From: Pseudomonadota bacterium
GTDB lineage: Bacteria > Pseudomonadota > Gammaproteobacteria > Xanthomonadales > Ahniellaceae
NCBI GenBank assembly: GCA_022705045.1
Contig: JAKJFE010000013.1
Coordinates: 1-38,509 of the forward strand
DNA: 38,509 nt
Reading direction: 5' to 3'
Made by a program: the position numbers and the translations under genes. Position 1 is the first letter of the stretch; each line of letters opens with the position of its first letter. The notes under the pieces were generated by a model that was given only the letters and a program-made list of their open reading frames with translations, was not told the DNA's origin and did no database searches. Shown one piece after another: positions 8,520-19,554 of this stretch.

Positions 8520-9365
8520 CTACTGGGCAGCCGTGCCGACGAGTCGCGCCAGGTAGGTCGATTGCGGCCGCGACCGCATCAGTTCGCGGCCACGCAGACG
8601 GATGCGGTCGCGGGCGCGATCACGCTCGAGGTAGCCGAGACAGGTGTCCACGAGTTGGGCATAGGGTGCGAACGCGAGGCCGTCCTGCCATTCGCGTTCG
8701 GCGTCCGGATCGCCGCTTTCCGACACCACGAAACAGGCGTTCGCGAGCAGGTAGGACACGCGCACCTGCTCGAACACCTGGGCGTCGTAGTAGTGCATGT
8801 TGAGCACGATCTTCGAACGTGCGATCCAGGCGTCGCGTTCGGCGCCGTACACCCCGAACAACGGATGCACCTTCACGCCGAAGCGCGCCAATGTCTCGAG
8901 CACGGCAATGCGCCGGTCGTTCGGCGAGCCATAGAACAACACGTCCACATCCTGCCGATCGCCCTGCGCGATGCGTTCCAGACCGGGGCTGTAACCGACC
9001 GGCAGCAACGTCGCGTGGGTGATGCCGTGCCGGGATGCGAGCGCCTCACGGTTGCGTTCGCTGTAGTCCCACAGGGTATGGCGTCGGAAGCGCTGCAGCA
9101 GTTCCGGCGTGATCCAGGTACTGGCGCGGTCGATCTGTTCCAGGTTGTAGAGGATGGCGTCTTCCGGCACCGAATGCGGCCACAAATGGAGGAGCTGCGG
9201 TGCCAGCACGATGCTGCGGCGATCGTCATGGCGGGCATGGTCGCTACGCACGGCGTCGTGGCCGAGTGCATTCAGACCTTCGACCAGCGTCAGCGCGATC
9301 TCGTCGAAGGCCCGGCTGTGCGGGTAATCGGGCAACTGCGGGATGACGACCGCGAAGCGCGACAT
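8520..9365 (-). CDS. Glycosyltransferase-like protein downstream of gyrB
   Basis: The 281-residue protein (start MSRFAVVIPQLPDYPHSRAF) resembles GT-B fold glycosyltransferases of the CgeB/YkvP-like group. It has an N-terminal Rossmann-like half with VLFYGSPNDRRIAVLETL near the domain hinge, and a C-terminal nucleotide-sugar-type segment ARSKIVLNMHYYDAQVFEQV followed by LANACFVVSESG, where a conserved Glu is expected to contact the donor. No membrane segment is visible. The ATG at 9365 lies ten bases after the gyrB stop with GGCGGG in the gap, so it is read from the gyrB transcript. The frame is open further upstream, inside gyrB, but that part is not plausible. Donor and acceptor sugars cannot be predicted. 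Confidence 0.78.
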   Translation of the reverse strand: MSRFAVVIPQLPDYPHSRAFDEIALTLVEGLNALGHDAVRSDHARHDDRRSIVLAPQLLHLWPHSVPEDAILYNLEQIDRASTWITPELLQRFRRHTLWDYSERNREALASRHGITHATLLPVGYSPGLERIAQGDRQDVDVLFYGSPNDRRIAVLETLARFGVKVHPLFGVYGAERDAWIARSKIVLNMHYYDAQVFEQVRVSYLLANACFVVSESGDPDAEREWQDGLAFAPYAQLVDTCLGYLERDRARDRIRLRGRELMRSRPQSTYLARLVGTAAQ

Positions 9366-9375
9366 CCCGCCTGTC

Positions 9376-12958
<3,583 letters not shown>

Positions 12959-12973
12959 CGGCCAGAACGACAA

Positions 12974-12996
12974 CGGCCCCGGGGTCGCCGGGGCCG
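12974..12996 (-). terminator. GC-rich hairpin between dnaN and recF (possible attenuator)
   Basis: A perfect 9-bp stem (CGGCCCCGG / CCGGGGCCG) with a 5-base loop ends 15 bases before the recF start codon. On the minus strand it is followed by TTGTCGTTCT, only moderately T-rich. It could partially terminate dnaN transcripts and lower recF and gyrB readthrough, or simply stabilise the 3' end. Confidence 0.5.
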
Positions 12997-13025
12997 CAGA
13001 GGTTGGTATCGGAACGATGCGACCG

Positions 13026-14123
13026 TCACAGGCGCAACGGCATCACGACATGACGCGAACGGTCGTTGTCGGCATCACGCACCAGGCAGCTGGAATTGCC
13101 GTCGCGCAGGCACAGCATCACGTTGACACCACGCAGGGACGACAACGCGTCCTGCAGGTAATTCACGTTGAAGCCGACGCTGAGGTGATCGACCACGGTC
13201 TGGACTTCCAGCACCTCGGTCGCCTCTTCCTGTTCCGGGTTGTGCGCGACGATCGTCAGCTTGCCCGGCGCCACGTCGAGCTTCACGCCGCGATACTTCT
13301 CGTTCGACAGGATGGCGACGCGCTGCAGCGCCATGCGCAACTCGTCTCGCGGCAACTGCACGATCTTGTCGGCGCCGATCGGAATGACCGCCTCGTAATC
13401 CGGGAAACGGCCGTCGATGAGTTTCGACGTGAAGATGAAATCCGAACGGGTGACACGCAGATGATTCTTGCCGAATTCGAGTTCGAGCTGGCCATCGCCA
13501 TCCAGCAGGCGCTGCAGCTCGATCACACCCTTGCGCGGAATGATGATCTGGCGCTTGGCCTTGATCGCGACATCCGCGGTGGTCTCGCAGAGCGCCAGGC
13601 GATGACCATCGGTGGCGACACAGCGGAGTGCGGCTTCGCGCAGGTCGAGCAGCATGCCGTTCAAGTAGTAGCGCACATCCTGGTGCGCCATCGCGAACGA
13701 GGTGCGGTCGATCAATTCCTTCAGGGTCGCTTCGGTCAGGGTGACGCGTTCGACCACGTCGATGTCGTCCACGGTCGGGAATTCCGTGGCCGGCAAGGTC
13801 GACAAGGTGAAGCGGCTGCGACCCGCTTTCAGCGTCACGCGTTCGCCGCTCTGACTCAGGTCGATACGGCTGCCATCCGGCAATGCGCGCACAATATCGA
13901 ACAGCTTGCGCGCCGGCAGTGTGGTCACACCGTCCTCGCTGTCTTCCACCGAACAACGTGCCGACAACTCGACCTCGAGATCGGAACCGGTAAAACCCAC
14001 CGAGCCATTGGTGACTTCGACCAGGACATTGGCGAGCACTGGCAAGGTCTGGCGGCGTTCGACCACGCCCACCACCTGGGTCAAGGGTTTGAGCAGGGCT
14101 TCCCGCTGGATGCTGAAGCGCAT
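13026..14123 (-). CDS. dnaN: DNA polymerase III beta sliding clamp
   Basis: DnaN is the ring-shaped processivity clamp of the replicative polymerase. The ATG at 14123 gives 365 residues, essentially the E. coli length, starting MRFSIQREALLKPLTQVVG. Conserved clamp features include RRQTLPVLANVLVEV near residue 25, FTGSDLEVEL in the first domain, GRFPDYEAVIP in the middle of the protein, and the C-terminal VMPLRL that contributes to the partner-binding pocket. The start is preceded by GAGGGAGG, a strong ribosome-binding site. The frame is open 27 codons further upstream into the origin region, but that part is not clamp-like. The gene follows dnaA across a 224-base gap containing the DnaA boxes. 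Confidence 0.98.
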   Translation of the reverse strand: MRFSIQREALLKPLTQVVGVVERRQTLPVLANVLVEVTNGSVGFTGSDLEVELSARCSVEDSEDGVTTLPARKLFDIVRALPDGSRIDLSQSGERVTLKAGRSRFTLSTLPATEFPTVDDIDVVERVTLTEATLKELIDRTSFAMAHQDVRYYLNGMLLDLREAALRCVATDGHRLALCETTADVAIKAKRQIIIPRKGVIELQRLLDGDGQLELEFGKNHLRVTRSDFIFTSKLIDGRFPDYEAVIPIGADKIVQLPRDELRMALQRVAILSNEKYRGVKLDVAPGKLTIVAHNPEQEEATEVLEVQTVVDHLSVGFNVNYLQDALSSLRGVNVMLCLRDGNSSCLVRDADNDRSRHVVMPLRL

Positions 14124-14347
14124 GAGCCTCCCTCTTTCATCTTCTTGTTTATATGAAGATGGTGATGATGATGGGGGCTGGGGATAACTGCAATATCGAC
14201 CCACAACCTGTTGTGTCCCTAGCGTCCCAGCCCCGGCAAATCTTGTGGGTCAAATCCCTTGAGGCCCGTGGAACGATTGTGGATAACTCTCGTCCAGAAG
14301 TTGTCCACACGGCTTTCGGCGCCTTTTCCTCAACTTGTTGCCGTTGC
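14124..14347. other. oriC: Chromosomal origin oriC candidate (dnaA-dnaN intergenic)
   Basis: The 224-base gap contains an exact DnaA box (TGTGGATAA 14278-14286, reverse of TTATCCACA) and two one-mismatch boxes: TTGTCCACA 14301-14309 and TGGGGATAA 14179-14187. A weaker TGTGGGTCA lies at 14244-14252. An AT-richer segment at 14133-14160 carries the inverted repeat CATCTTC/GAAGATG and could be the unwinding element. Further symmetry: CACAAC-CT-GTTGTG (14202-14215), enclosed by 9-bp arms GGGGCTGGG (14174-14182) and CCCAGCCCC (14226-14234). In Xanthomonas the origin has been placed in this same gap. The region is also the dnaN leader. Confidence 0.8.
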
Positions 14348-15679
14348 TCAGCCGGTGAGGGCGCGGATCAGCTTGTCCCAGTCTTCGCGGGTTTTGCCGT
14401 CGGTGTCGCGCAGTTCGGCGATCAGGCGGCAGGCATGCAGCACCGTGGTGTGGTCACGGCCACCGAAGGCGTCGCCGATCTCGGGCAGCGAGTGCGAGGT
14501 CAGTTCCTTGGTCAGGGCCATGGCGGTCTGGCGCGCCCGCGCCAGTTGGCGCGTACGGCGCTTCGACAACAGGTCGGCCACGCGCAACTGGAAGTAGTCG
14601 GCGGTCACCTTCTGGATGTTCGGGATGCTGAGCGTGCGCTCCTGCACCGTCAGCAGGTCGCGCAAGGCTTCCTGGGCGAATTCGATGGTGATGGCGCGGC
14701 CGGTGAAGTGCGCGCGCGCGGACAGGGTATTCAATGCCCCTTCGAGGTCGCGCACATGCGACCGCATGCGCCGCGCGATCATGAACGCCACGTCTTCCGG
14801 CAAGGTCACGCCCTTGAGTTCGGCCTTGCGCAGCAGGATGGCGGCGCGAGTCTCGAAGTCCGGGGGTTCGATCGCCACCGGCAAACCCCAGCCGAGACGC
14901 GAGGTCAGGCGCGGTTCGAGGTCGCTGATTTCCTTCGGGTAACGGTCGCAGGTCAGGATGATCTGCTGGTTCGACTCGAACAGCGCATTGAAGGTGTGGA
15001 AGAACTCTTCCTGGGTGCGGTCCTTGCCGGCGAAGAACTGGATGTCGTCGATCAGCAGCGCGTCGACCGAGCGGTAGCGGTTCTTGAACTCGTCGATGGT
15101 CTTGCTCTGCAGCGCGCGGATCATCGCCGCGACGAACTGTTCCGAACGCTGGTACAGCACGCGGAAGCCGGGGTTGTTCTTGCGCATCAGGTTGCCGGCG
15201 GCATACATCAGATGGGTCTTGCCGAGTCCGGTGCCGCCATACAGCAGCAAGGGATTCGATTCGCGCCGGCCCGGGTGCAACGCCACCTGGTACGCGGCGG
15301 CGCGGCCGAGTTCGTTCGACTTGCCCTCGACGAAATTGTCGAAGGTGTAATGCGGGTCGAGGTTGGTCTCGAATTCGGGATCGAACGGCACGGCCACGGT
15401 GCCGTTGTTGGTCGTCGCGCTGCGTGCAGGTTCGACGCGCGGGGTCGAGCCGACATCGAGACGGACCACCAGGTCGCCGCCATCGAGGTGTTGTGCGACC
15501 GCTTCGATGCGCGACAGAAAGCGTTCGCGGACGACGTCCAGCACGAAGGCGTTCGGCGCCAGCAGGCGCAGTACGCCTTCGCTGCCACCCACCTGCAAGG
15601 GCTTCAGCCAGGTCAGAATGTCCTGCTCGCTGTATTCCGTTTCGAGACGGTCCAGCAGGCGTTCCCAGAGTGATTGCAT
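14348..15679 (-). CDS. dnaA: Chromosomal replication initiator DnaA
   Basis: DnaA binds DnaA boxes and, in its ATP form, opens oriC. The 443-residue protein starts [20 protein letters not shown], the typical domain I. After a variable linker (about residues 75-105) comes the AAA+ domain with Walker [10 protein letters not shown] (148-156) and Walker [11 protein letters not shown] (207-216). The C-terminal helix-turn-helix domain carries the signature [19 protein letters not shown]. The frame is open for 60 codons further upstream, across the rpmH promoter region, but domain I homology begins at the ATG at 15679. A candidate promoter with a perfect TTGACA lies about 120-145 bases upstream and overlaps the rpmH promoter. 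Autoregulation is usual in the family, but no DnaA box was found in this promoter. Confidence 0.98.
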   Translation of the reverse strand: MQSLWERLLDRLETEYSEQDILTWLKPLQVGGSEGVLRLLAPNAFVLDVVRERFLSRIEAVAQHLDGGDLVVRLDVGSTPRVEPARSATTNNGTVAVPFDPEFETNLDPHYTFDNFVEGKSNELGRAAAYQVALHPGRRESNPLLLYGGTGLGKTHLMYAAGNLMRKNNPGFRVLYQRSEQFVAAMIRALQSKTIDEFKNRYRSVDALLIDDIQFFAGKDRTQEEFFHTFNALFESNQQIILTCDRYPKEISDLEPRLTSRLGWGLPVAIEPPDFETRAAILLRKAELKGVTLPEDVAFMIARRMRSHVRDLEGALNTLSARAHFTGRAITIEFAQEALRDLLTVQERTLSIPNIQKVTADYFQLRVADLLSKRRTRQLARARQTAMALTKELTSHSLPEIGDAFGGRDHTTVLHACRLIAELRDTDGKTREDWDKLIRALTG

Positions 15680-15775
15680 CGATGCCGCGCGCGTGAAAAC
15701 GACGCATTGCGCGTCAGGCCGCCCAGTGTACCAGCGCCATCGACCCCGCCGGACGGCCGCGGTTCGGGCCCGGGG

Positions 15776-15804
15776 TTGACGCAAGGTCCCGAACTGCATA
15801 AGAT
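15776..15804 (+). promoter_or_regulatory. rpmH-rnpA promoter
   Basis: TTGACG (15776-15781), a 17-base spacer and TAAGAT (15799-15804) form a good sigma-70-type promoter. The predicted start near 15811 leaves a leader of about 30 bases before rpmH. It overlaps the oppositely directed dnaA promoter candidate. Confidence 0.65.
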
Positions 15805-15823
15805 TCGCGCCCTTTTTTGTCAA
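15795..15823 (-). promoter_or_regulatory. dnaA promoter candidate
   Basis: On the minus strand a perfect TTGACA (15818-15823), a 17-base spacer and TATGCA (15795-15800) face dnaA. The -10 is weak but the -35 and spacing are ideal. Its -10 shares bases 15799-15800 with the rpmH -10. Confidence 0.5.
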
Positions 15824-15842
15824 CCCATCCAACGGTGCAGTC

Positions 15843-15983
15843 ATGGCCACGAAGCGCACGTTTCAACCGAGCAATCTCAAGCGAGTCCGTGACCACGGAT
15901 TCCGTGCCCGCATGGCGACCAAGGGCGGCCGCAAGATCCTGAATGCCCGCCGCGCCAAGGGCCGCGCCCGCCTGATCCCGTAA
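15843..15983 (+). CDS. rpmH: 50S ribosomal protein L34
   Basis: L34 is a small basic protein of the large ribosomal subunit. The 46 residues begin [20 protein letters not shown] and end [12 protein letters not shown], with the conserved KRTFQPS start, the HGFRARM segment and the [15 protein letters not shown] core. It is divergent from dnaA and 14 bases upstream of rnpA, the classical arrangement in which L34 and the RNase P protein share a transcript. L34 can bind polyamines and has been linked to their metabolism in E. coli; nothing in this sequence addresses that. Confidence 0.98.
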   Translation: MATKRTFQPSNLKRVRDHGFRARMATKGGRKILNARRAKGRARLIP

Positions 15984-15997
15984 TCAGGCTGGTCCAG

Positions 15998-16399
15998 ATG
16001 TCCGCCGCGGGCTTCCCGCGTAGCGCGCGCATCCTGGCCAAGCACGAGTTTGATCTCGCCTTTCGAGCCGGCCTCAGCGCCGGCTCGAAGCTTTTCCGGG
16101 GTCTGGTCGTGGCTGATGCCGCGACCAGGCTAGGCATCACCGTGCCGAAGCGCAGCGTGCCGAAGGCGAACGATCGCAATCGCATCAAGCGCATCGTGCG
16201 TGAAGCGTTCCGGCTGCGGCGCGGTGCATTGCCCGCGTATGCCTTCGTCGTGGTGGCCCGTGGCGACATCGCCCAGGCCGATGCCAAGGCGATTCGCGCC
16301 GATGTGGAAAAACTGTTCGACCGCCTCGCCGCGTTGAAGCCGGCGCCCGCGCCCGGCACAATCGCCGACCTTGCCCGGGCAGCGAACGACGCGCCCTGA
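15998..16399 (+). CDS. rnpA: Ribonuclease P protein component
   Basis: RnpA is the protein cofactor of RNase P, which removes 5' leaders from tRNA precursors. The 133-residue basic protein contains FPRSARILAKHEFDLAFRAG at the N-terminus, GITVPKR for the central strand, and the diagnostic RNR motif in KANDRNRIKRIVREAFR (about residues 57-73). The C-terminal tail is Ala/Pro-rich and variable. It is 14 bases after rpmH and 29 bases before yidC. The small yidD gene that in many bacteria sits between rnpA and yidC is not present in this gap. Confidence 0.96.
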   Translation: MSAAGFPRSARILAKHEFDLAFRAGLSAGSKLFRGLVVADAATRLGITVPKRSVPKANDRNRIKRIVREAFRLRRGALPAYAFVVVARGDIAQADAKAIRADVEKLFDRLAALKPAPAPGTIADLARAANDAP

Positions 16400-16428
16400 G
16401 CCCCTTTCCCTTCGTAGCGAATCCCCCA

Positions 16429-18126
16429 ATGAACAACGCGCGCAGTTTTCTCTGGATCGCGCTGGCGGCCCTCGGCTTCCTGCTTTGGAATGCCTGGCAG
16501 AACGACTACCACCGCATCGCGCCGATGCCGGTACCGACCGCCGCCGATCCGGACCGCCCCGCTCCGCCGAGCAACGCCGACCTGCCTTCGGCCGACAACG
16601 CACCTGCCGCCGCCGCAGCGGCTACAGGTGACGTCGAAGCACCGGTCACCGCGGCCAACGAAGCGCCGGCCAGGATCGTGCGCGTCGTCAGCGACGTGCT
16701 CGAACTCGAGATCGATACGCGAGGCGGCACGATCAGCAAGGCCAACCTGCGCCAGTTCCCGGTGAATGCCGGCGAAGCCACGCCCACGGTGCAGTTGTTC
16801 GACCCGGCCGGTGAACATTTCTTCGTCGCGCAGTCGGGCCTGGTGTCGGCGAATTCGACCGCGCCCGACCATCGCGCCGTGTTCGCCGCCACCCAGGATG
16901 AATACCGCCTCGGCGAAGGCCAGGACCGTGTCGAGATTCCGCTGACCTGGACGCGCGACGGCATCACCGTGCGCAAGACCTTCACGGTCAAGCGTGGCGA
17001 TTACACGATCGACATGGCGACCACCGTCGACAACGCCTCGCCCGCGGAGTGGTCGGCCAGTGCCTACACCCAGCTGACGCGCACCTCGCCGATCGTGAAC
17101 CGCAAGTTCTCGTTCACCAATCCCGAGCAGTACAGTTTCGTCGGCGCCGCCTGGTACAGCCCGGAAGACAAGTTCGAAAAACTCAAGTTCGACAATTTCG
17201 CCGAAGAGCCGTTGAACAAGACCATCACCGGTGGTTGGGCGGCGCAGCAGCAGCACTACTTCTTCGCGGCCTGGATTCCGGAAGCGAACGAGGCCCAGGC
17301 CTACAGCACCTCGGTCATCACCGACCAGGGCGCGCCGCGTTACCTGATCCGCCAGATGGGTCCGGCGTTCAAGGTCGCGGCCGGCGCCAACGCAACCCGA
17401 TCGACCCGTCTGTACGTCGGTCCGAAGCAGCAGGAAAAGCTCGACAGCATCGCGCCCGGCCTTGGCCTGACCATCGACTACGGCAAGGTCACGATCTTCG
17501 CGAAGCCGGTGTTCTGGTTGCTCAACCACCTGCACAAGCTGGTCGGCAACTGGGGCTTCGCCATCATCCTGACAACGTTGCTGGTCAAGCTGCTGCTGTA
17601 TCCGCTGTCGGAAACGCAGTACCGCTCGATGGCGCGCATGCGCAAGGTGCAGCCGCGCATCGAGGCGCTGAAGCAGCGCTACGGCGAAGATCGCCAGAAG
17701 TTCAATCAGGCGATGATGGAGCTGTATTCGAAGGAGAAGATCAATCCAGTGGGTGGCTGTCTGCCCTTGCTGCTGCAGTTCCCGATCTTCATCGCGCTGT
17801 ACTGGGTGTTGCTGGAATCGGTCGAGTTGCGCCACGCGCCCTTCATCGGCTGGCTGACCAACCTGTCGTCGCGTGATCCCTACTTCGTGCTGCCGGTCGC
17901 GAACGCGGCGATCATGTGGATCACGCAGAAGATGTCGCCCTCGCCGGCCGGCATGGATCCGATCCAGCAGAAGGTGCTGCAGTACATGCCGCTGGTGTTC
18001 TCGATCACGATGGCCTTCTTCCCGGCCGGACTGGTCCTGTACTGGACCGTGAATGGTGCGCTCGGCCTGGCGCAGCAGTGGATCATCACCAAGCGCATCG
18101 AGGCCGGCGACAAGAAGGCGGCGTAA
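16429..18126 (+). CDS. yidC: Membrane protein insertase YidC
   Basis: YidC inserts and folds inner-membrane proteins alone or with SecYEG. The 565-residue protein has the gram-negative layout. An N-terminal helix ([17 protein letters not shown], about residues 6-22) is followed by an Ala/Pro-rich linker and a large periplasmic beta domain to about residue 345. The conserved insertase core comes next, starting near [20 protein letters not shown], with the hairpin [16 protein letters not shown] and the helices around [37 protein letters not shown] and [20 protein letters not shown]. The tail ends IEAGDKKAA. mnmE begins four bases after the stop, so the two are likely co-translated. Confidence 0.98.
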   Translation: MNNARSFLWIALAALGFLLWNAWQNDYHRIAPMPVPTAADPDRPAPPSNADLPSADNAPAAAAAATGDVEAPVTAANEAPARIVRVVSDVLELEIDTRGGTISKANLRQFPVNAGEATPTVQLFDPAGEHFFVAQSGLVSANSTAPDHRAVFAATQDEYRLGEGQDRVEIPLTWTRDGITVRKTFTVKRGDYTIDMATTVDNASPAEWSASAYTQLTRTSPIVNRKFSFTNPEQYSFVGAAWYSPEDKFEKLKFDNFAEEPLNKTITGGWAAQQQHYFFAAWIPEANEAQAYSTSVITDQGAPRYLIRQMGPAFKVAAGANATRSTRLYVGPKQQEKLDSIAPGLGLTIDYGKVTIFAKPVFWLLNHLHKLVGNWGFAIILTTLLVKLLLYPLSETQYRSMARMRKVQPRIEALKQRYGEDRQKFNQAMMELYSKEKINPVGGCLPLLLQFPIFIALYWVLLESVELRHAPFIGWLTNLSSRDPYFVLPVANAAIMWITQKMSPSPAGMDPIQQKVLQYMPLVFSITMAFFPAGLVLYWTVNGALGLAQQWIITKRIEAGDKKAA

Positions 18127-18130
18127 GCCG

Positions 18131-19471
18131 ATGCGGCCGCGCGACACCATCGCGGCCGTGGCCACGGCGCCGGGTGCCGGCGGTATCGGCATCGTGCGTC
18201 TCTCGGGCGCCGATGCCTCCGCCATCGCGCGCACGCTGGCCGCCATCGACCTGCAGCCGCGCCACGCGCATTACGTCGCGATGCGCGACGCCCGCGGCGA
18301 ATTGATCGACCGTGGCCTTGCGCTCTGGTTTCCCGCACCGCATTCGTTCACCGGCGAAGACGTCGTCGAACTGCAGATCCACGGCGCGCCCGTGGTGCTG
18401 GCGCGACTGCTGGCGCGCTGCATCGAACTCGGTGCGCGTCATGCCCGCGCGGGTGAATTCTCCGAACGCGCCTTCCTCAACGGCAAGATCGATCTCGCGC
18501 AAGCCGAAGCGATCGCCGACCTGATCGCCGCACAGTCCGACGCCCAGGCGCGCGCCGCCTTGCGTTCGCTGCAGGGCGAGTTCTCGGCGCGCGTGAATGC
18601 GTTGCTGAAATCCTTGATCGATGCGCGCCTGCATGTCGAAGCCGCGATCGATTTTCCCGAAGAGGAAATCGATTTCCTTGCCGACGGCCAGATCCTCGCC
18701 AGGCTCGACGCGATTGCGTCGTCGCTCGATGCGCTGCTGCGCGACGCCGAACGCGGCCAGCGTCTGCGTGACGGCTTGCACGCGGTCATCATCGGCGCGC
18801 CGAATGCGGGCAAGTCGAGCCTGTTGAATGCACTCACCGGCAGTGACCGCGCCATCGTCACCGACATCGCCGGGACCACCCGCGACCTGTTGCGCGAAGC
18901 CGTGAACATCGATGGCATCGAGATCACCCTGGTCGATACCGCCGGCTTGCGCGAATCGCCCGATGTCATCGAATCCGAGGGCATACGCCGCGCCCGCAAC
19001 GAACTCGCGCAGGCCGACCTCGCGATCCTCGTGGTCGCGCCCGATGACGAAGCACGCATCGACACCCTGCGTGCCGAAGTGCCGCGTGGCGCTGCCGTAC
19101 TCGTCGTACACAACAAATCCGATCTCGCCGACCGTTCCGCCATCGAACGCGTCGATGCGAATGATCACGTGCACGTGTCGGCGAAGACCGGCGTCGGCCT
19201 CGATGGACTGCGTGCCGCCATCCGCCAGCATGCGGGCCTCGGCGAAGGCGCCGAAGGCAGCTTCAGCGCCCGTGCCCGCCATGTCGCGGCATTGCAGCGC
19301 GTGCGCGAATCACTCGCGAACGCCCGCCATCGCCTCGTGCACGACCGCGCCGGTGAACTCGTCGCCGAAGAACTCCGCCTCGCCCAGCACGCGCTGTCCG
19401 AGATCACCGGAGAATTCAGCAGCGACAATCTGCTCGGCGTGATTTTTTCGAGTTTCTGCATCGGCAAGTAG
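18131..19471 (+). CDS. mnmE: tRNA modification GTPase MnmE
   Basis: MnmE with MnmG installs the 5-carboxymethylaminomethyl group on the wobble uridine of certain tRNAs. The 446-residue protein begins [20 protein letters not shown], the folate-binding N-terminal domain. The inserted G domain carries GAPNAGKSS (residues 222-230), TDIAGTTRD, the DTAG motif in VDTAGLRES, and NKSD. The C-terminus ends with the family hallmark FCIGK containing the catalytic Cys. The start at 18131 is four bases after the yidC stop; a frame open 26 codons earlier lies inside yidC. The common downstream partners mnmG, rsmG and parAB are not adjacent here. Confidence 0.98.
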   Translation: MRPRDTIAAVATAPGAGGIGIVRLSGADASAIARTLAAIDLQPRHAHYVAMRDARGELIDRGLALWFPAPHSFTGEDVVELQIHGAPVVLARLLARCIELGARHARAGEFSERAFLNGKIDLAQAEAIADLIAAQSDAQARAALRSLQGEFSARVNALLKSLIDARLHVEAAIDFPEEEIDFLADGQILARLDAIASSLDALLRDAERGQRLRDGLHAVIIGAPNAGKSSLLNALTGSDRAIVTDIAGTTRDLLREAVNIDGIEITLVDTAGLRESPDVIESEGIRRARNELAQADLAILVVAPDDEARIDTLRAEVPRGAAVLVVHNKSDLADRSAIERVDANDHVHVSAKTGVGLDGLRAAIRQHAGLGEGAEGSFSARARHVAALQRVRESLANARHRLVHDRAGELVAEELRLAQHALSEITGEFSSDNLLGVIFSSFCIGK

Positions 19472-19524
19472 GCGCTTCATCCCGATCTGCGTACGGGTCG
19501 CTTCCGCCATCGCCCCCACGGTGC

Positions 19525-19530
19525 TAGAAC
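19525..19530 (+). promoter_or_regulatory. Extended -10 candidate for the S9 peptidase gene
   Basis: TAGAAC preceded by TGC (an extended -10 arrangement) lies 24 bases before the ATG at 19555. No -35 was recognised. Confidence 0.35.
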
Positions 19531-19554
19531 ACGCCGTCCCTTGGGAGCGAACCG

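Noticed and set aside
15877-18246. 789-codon minus-strand open frame opposite rpmH, rnpA and yidC
   Set aside because: It runs across three clear plus-strand genes, has Arg/Gly/His-rich shadow composition and crosses gene boundaries.
19165-19176. Repeated CACGTG in mnmE
   Set aside because: Lacks the flanking GTTC/GAAC arms required of parS; it is just two adjacent His-Val codon pairs.
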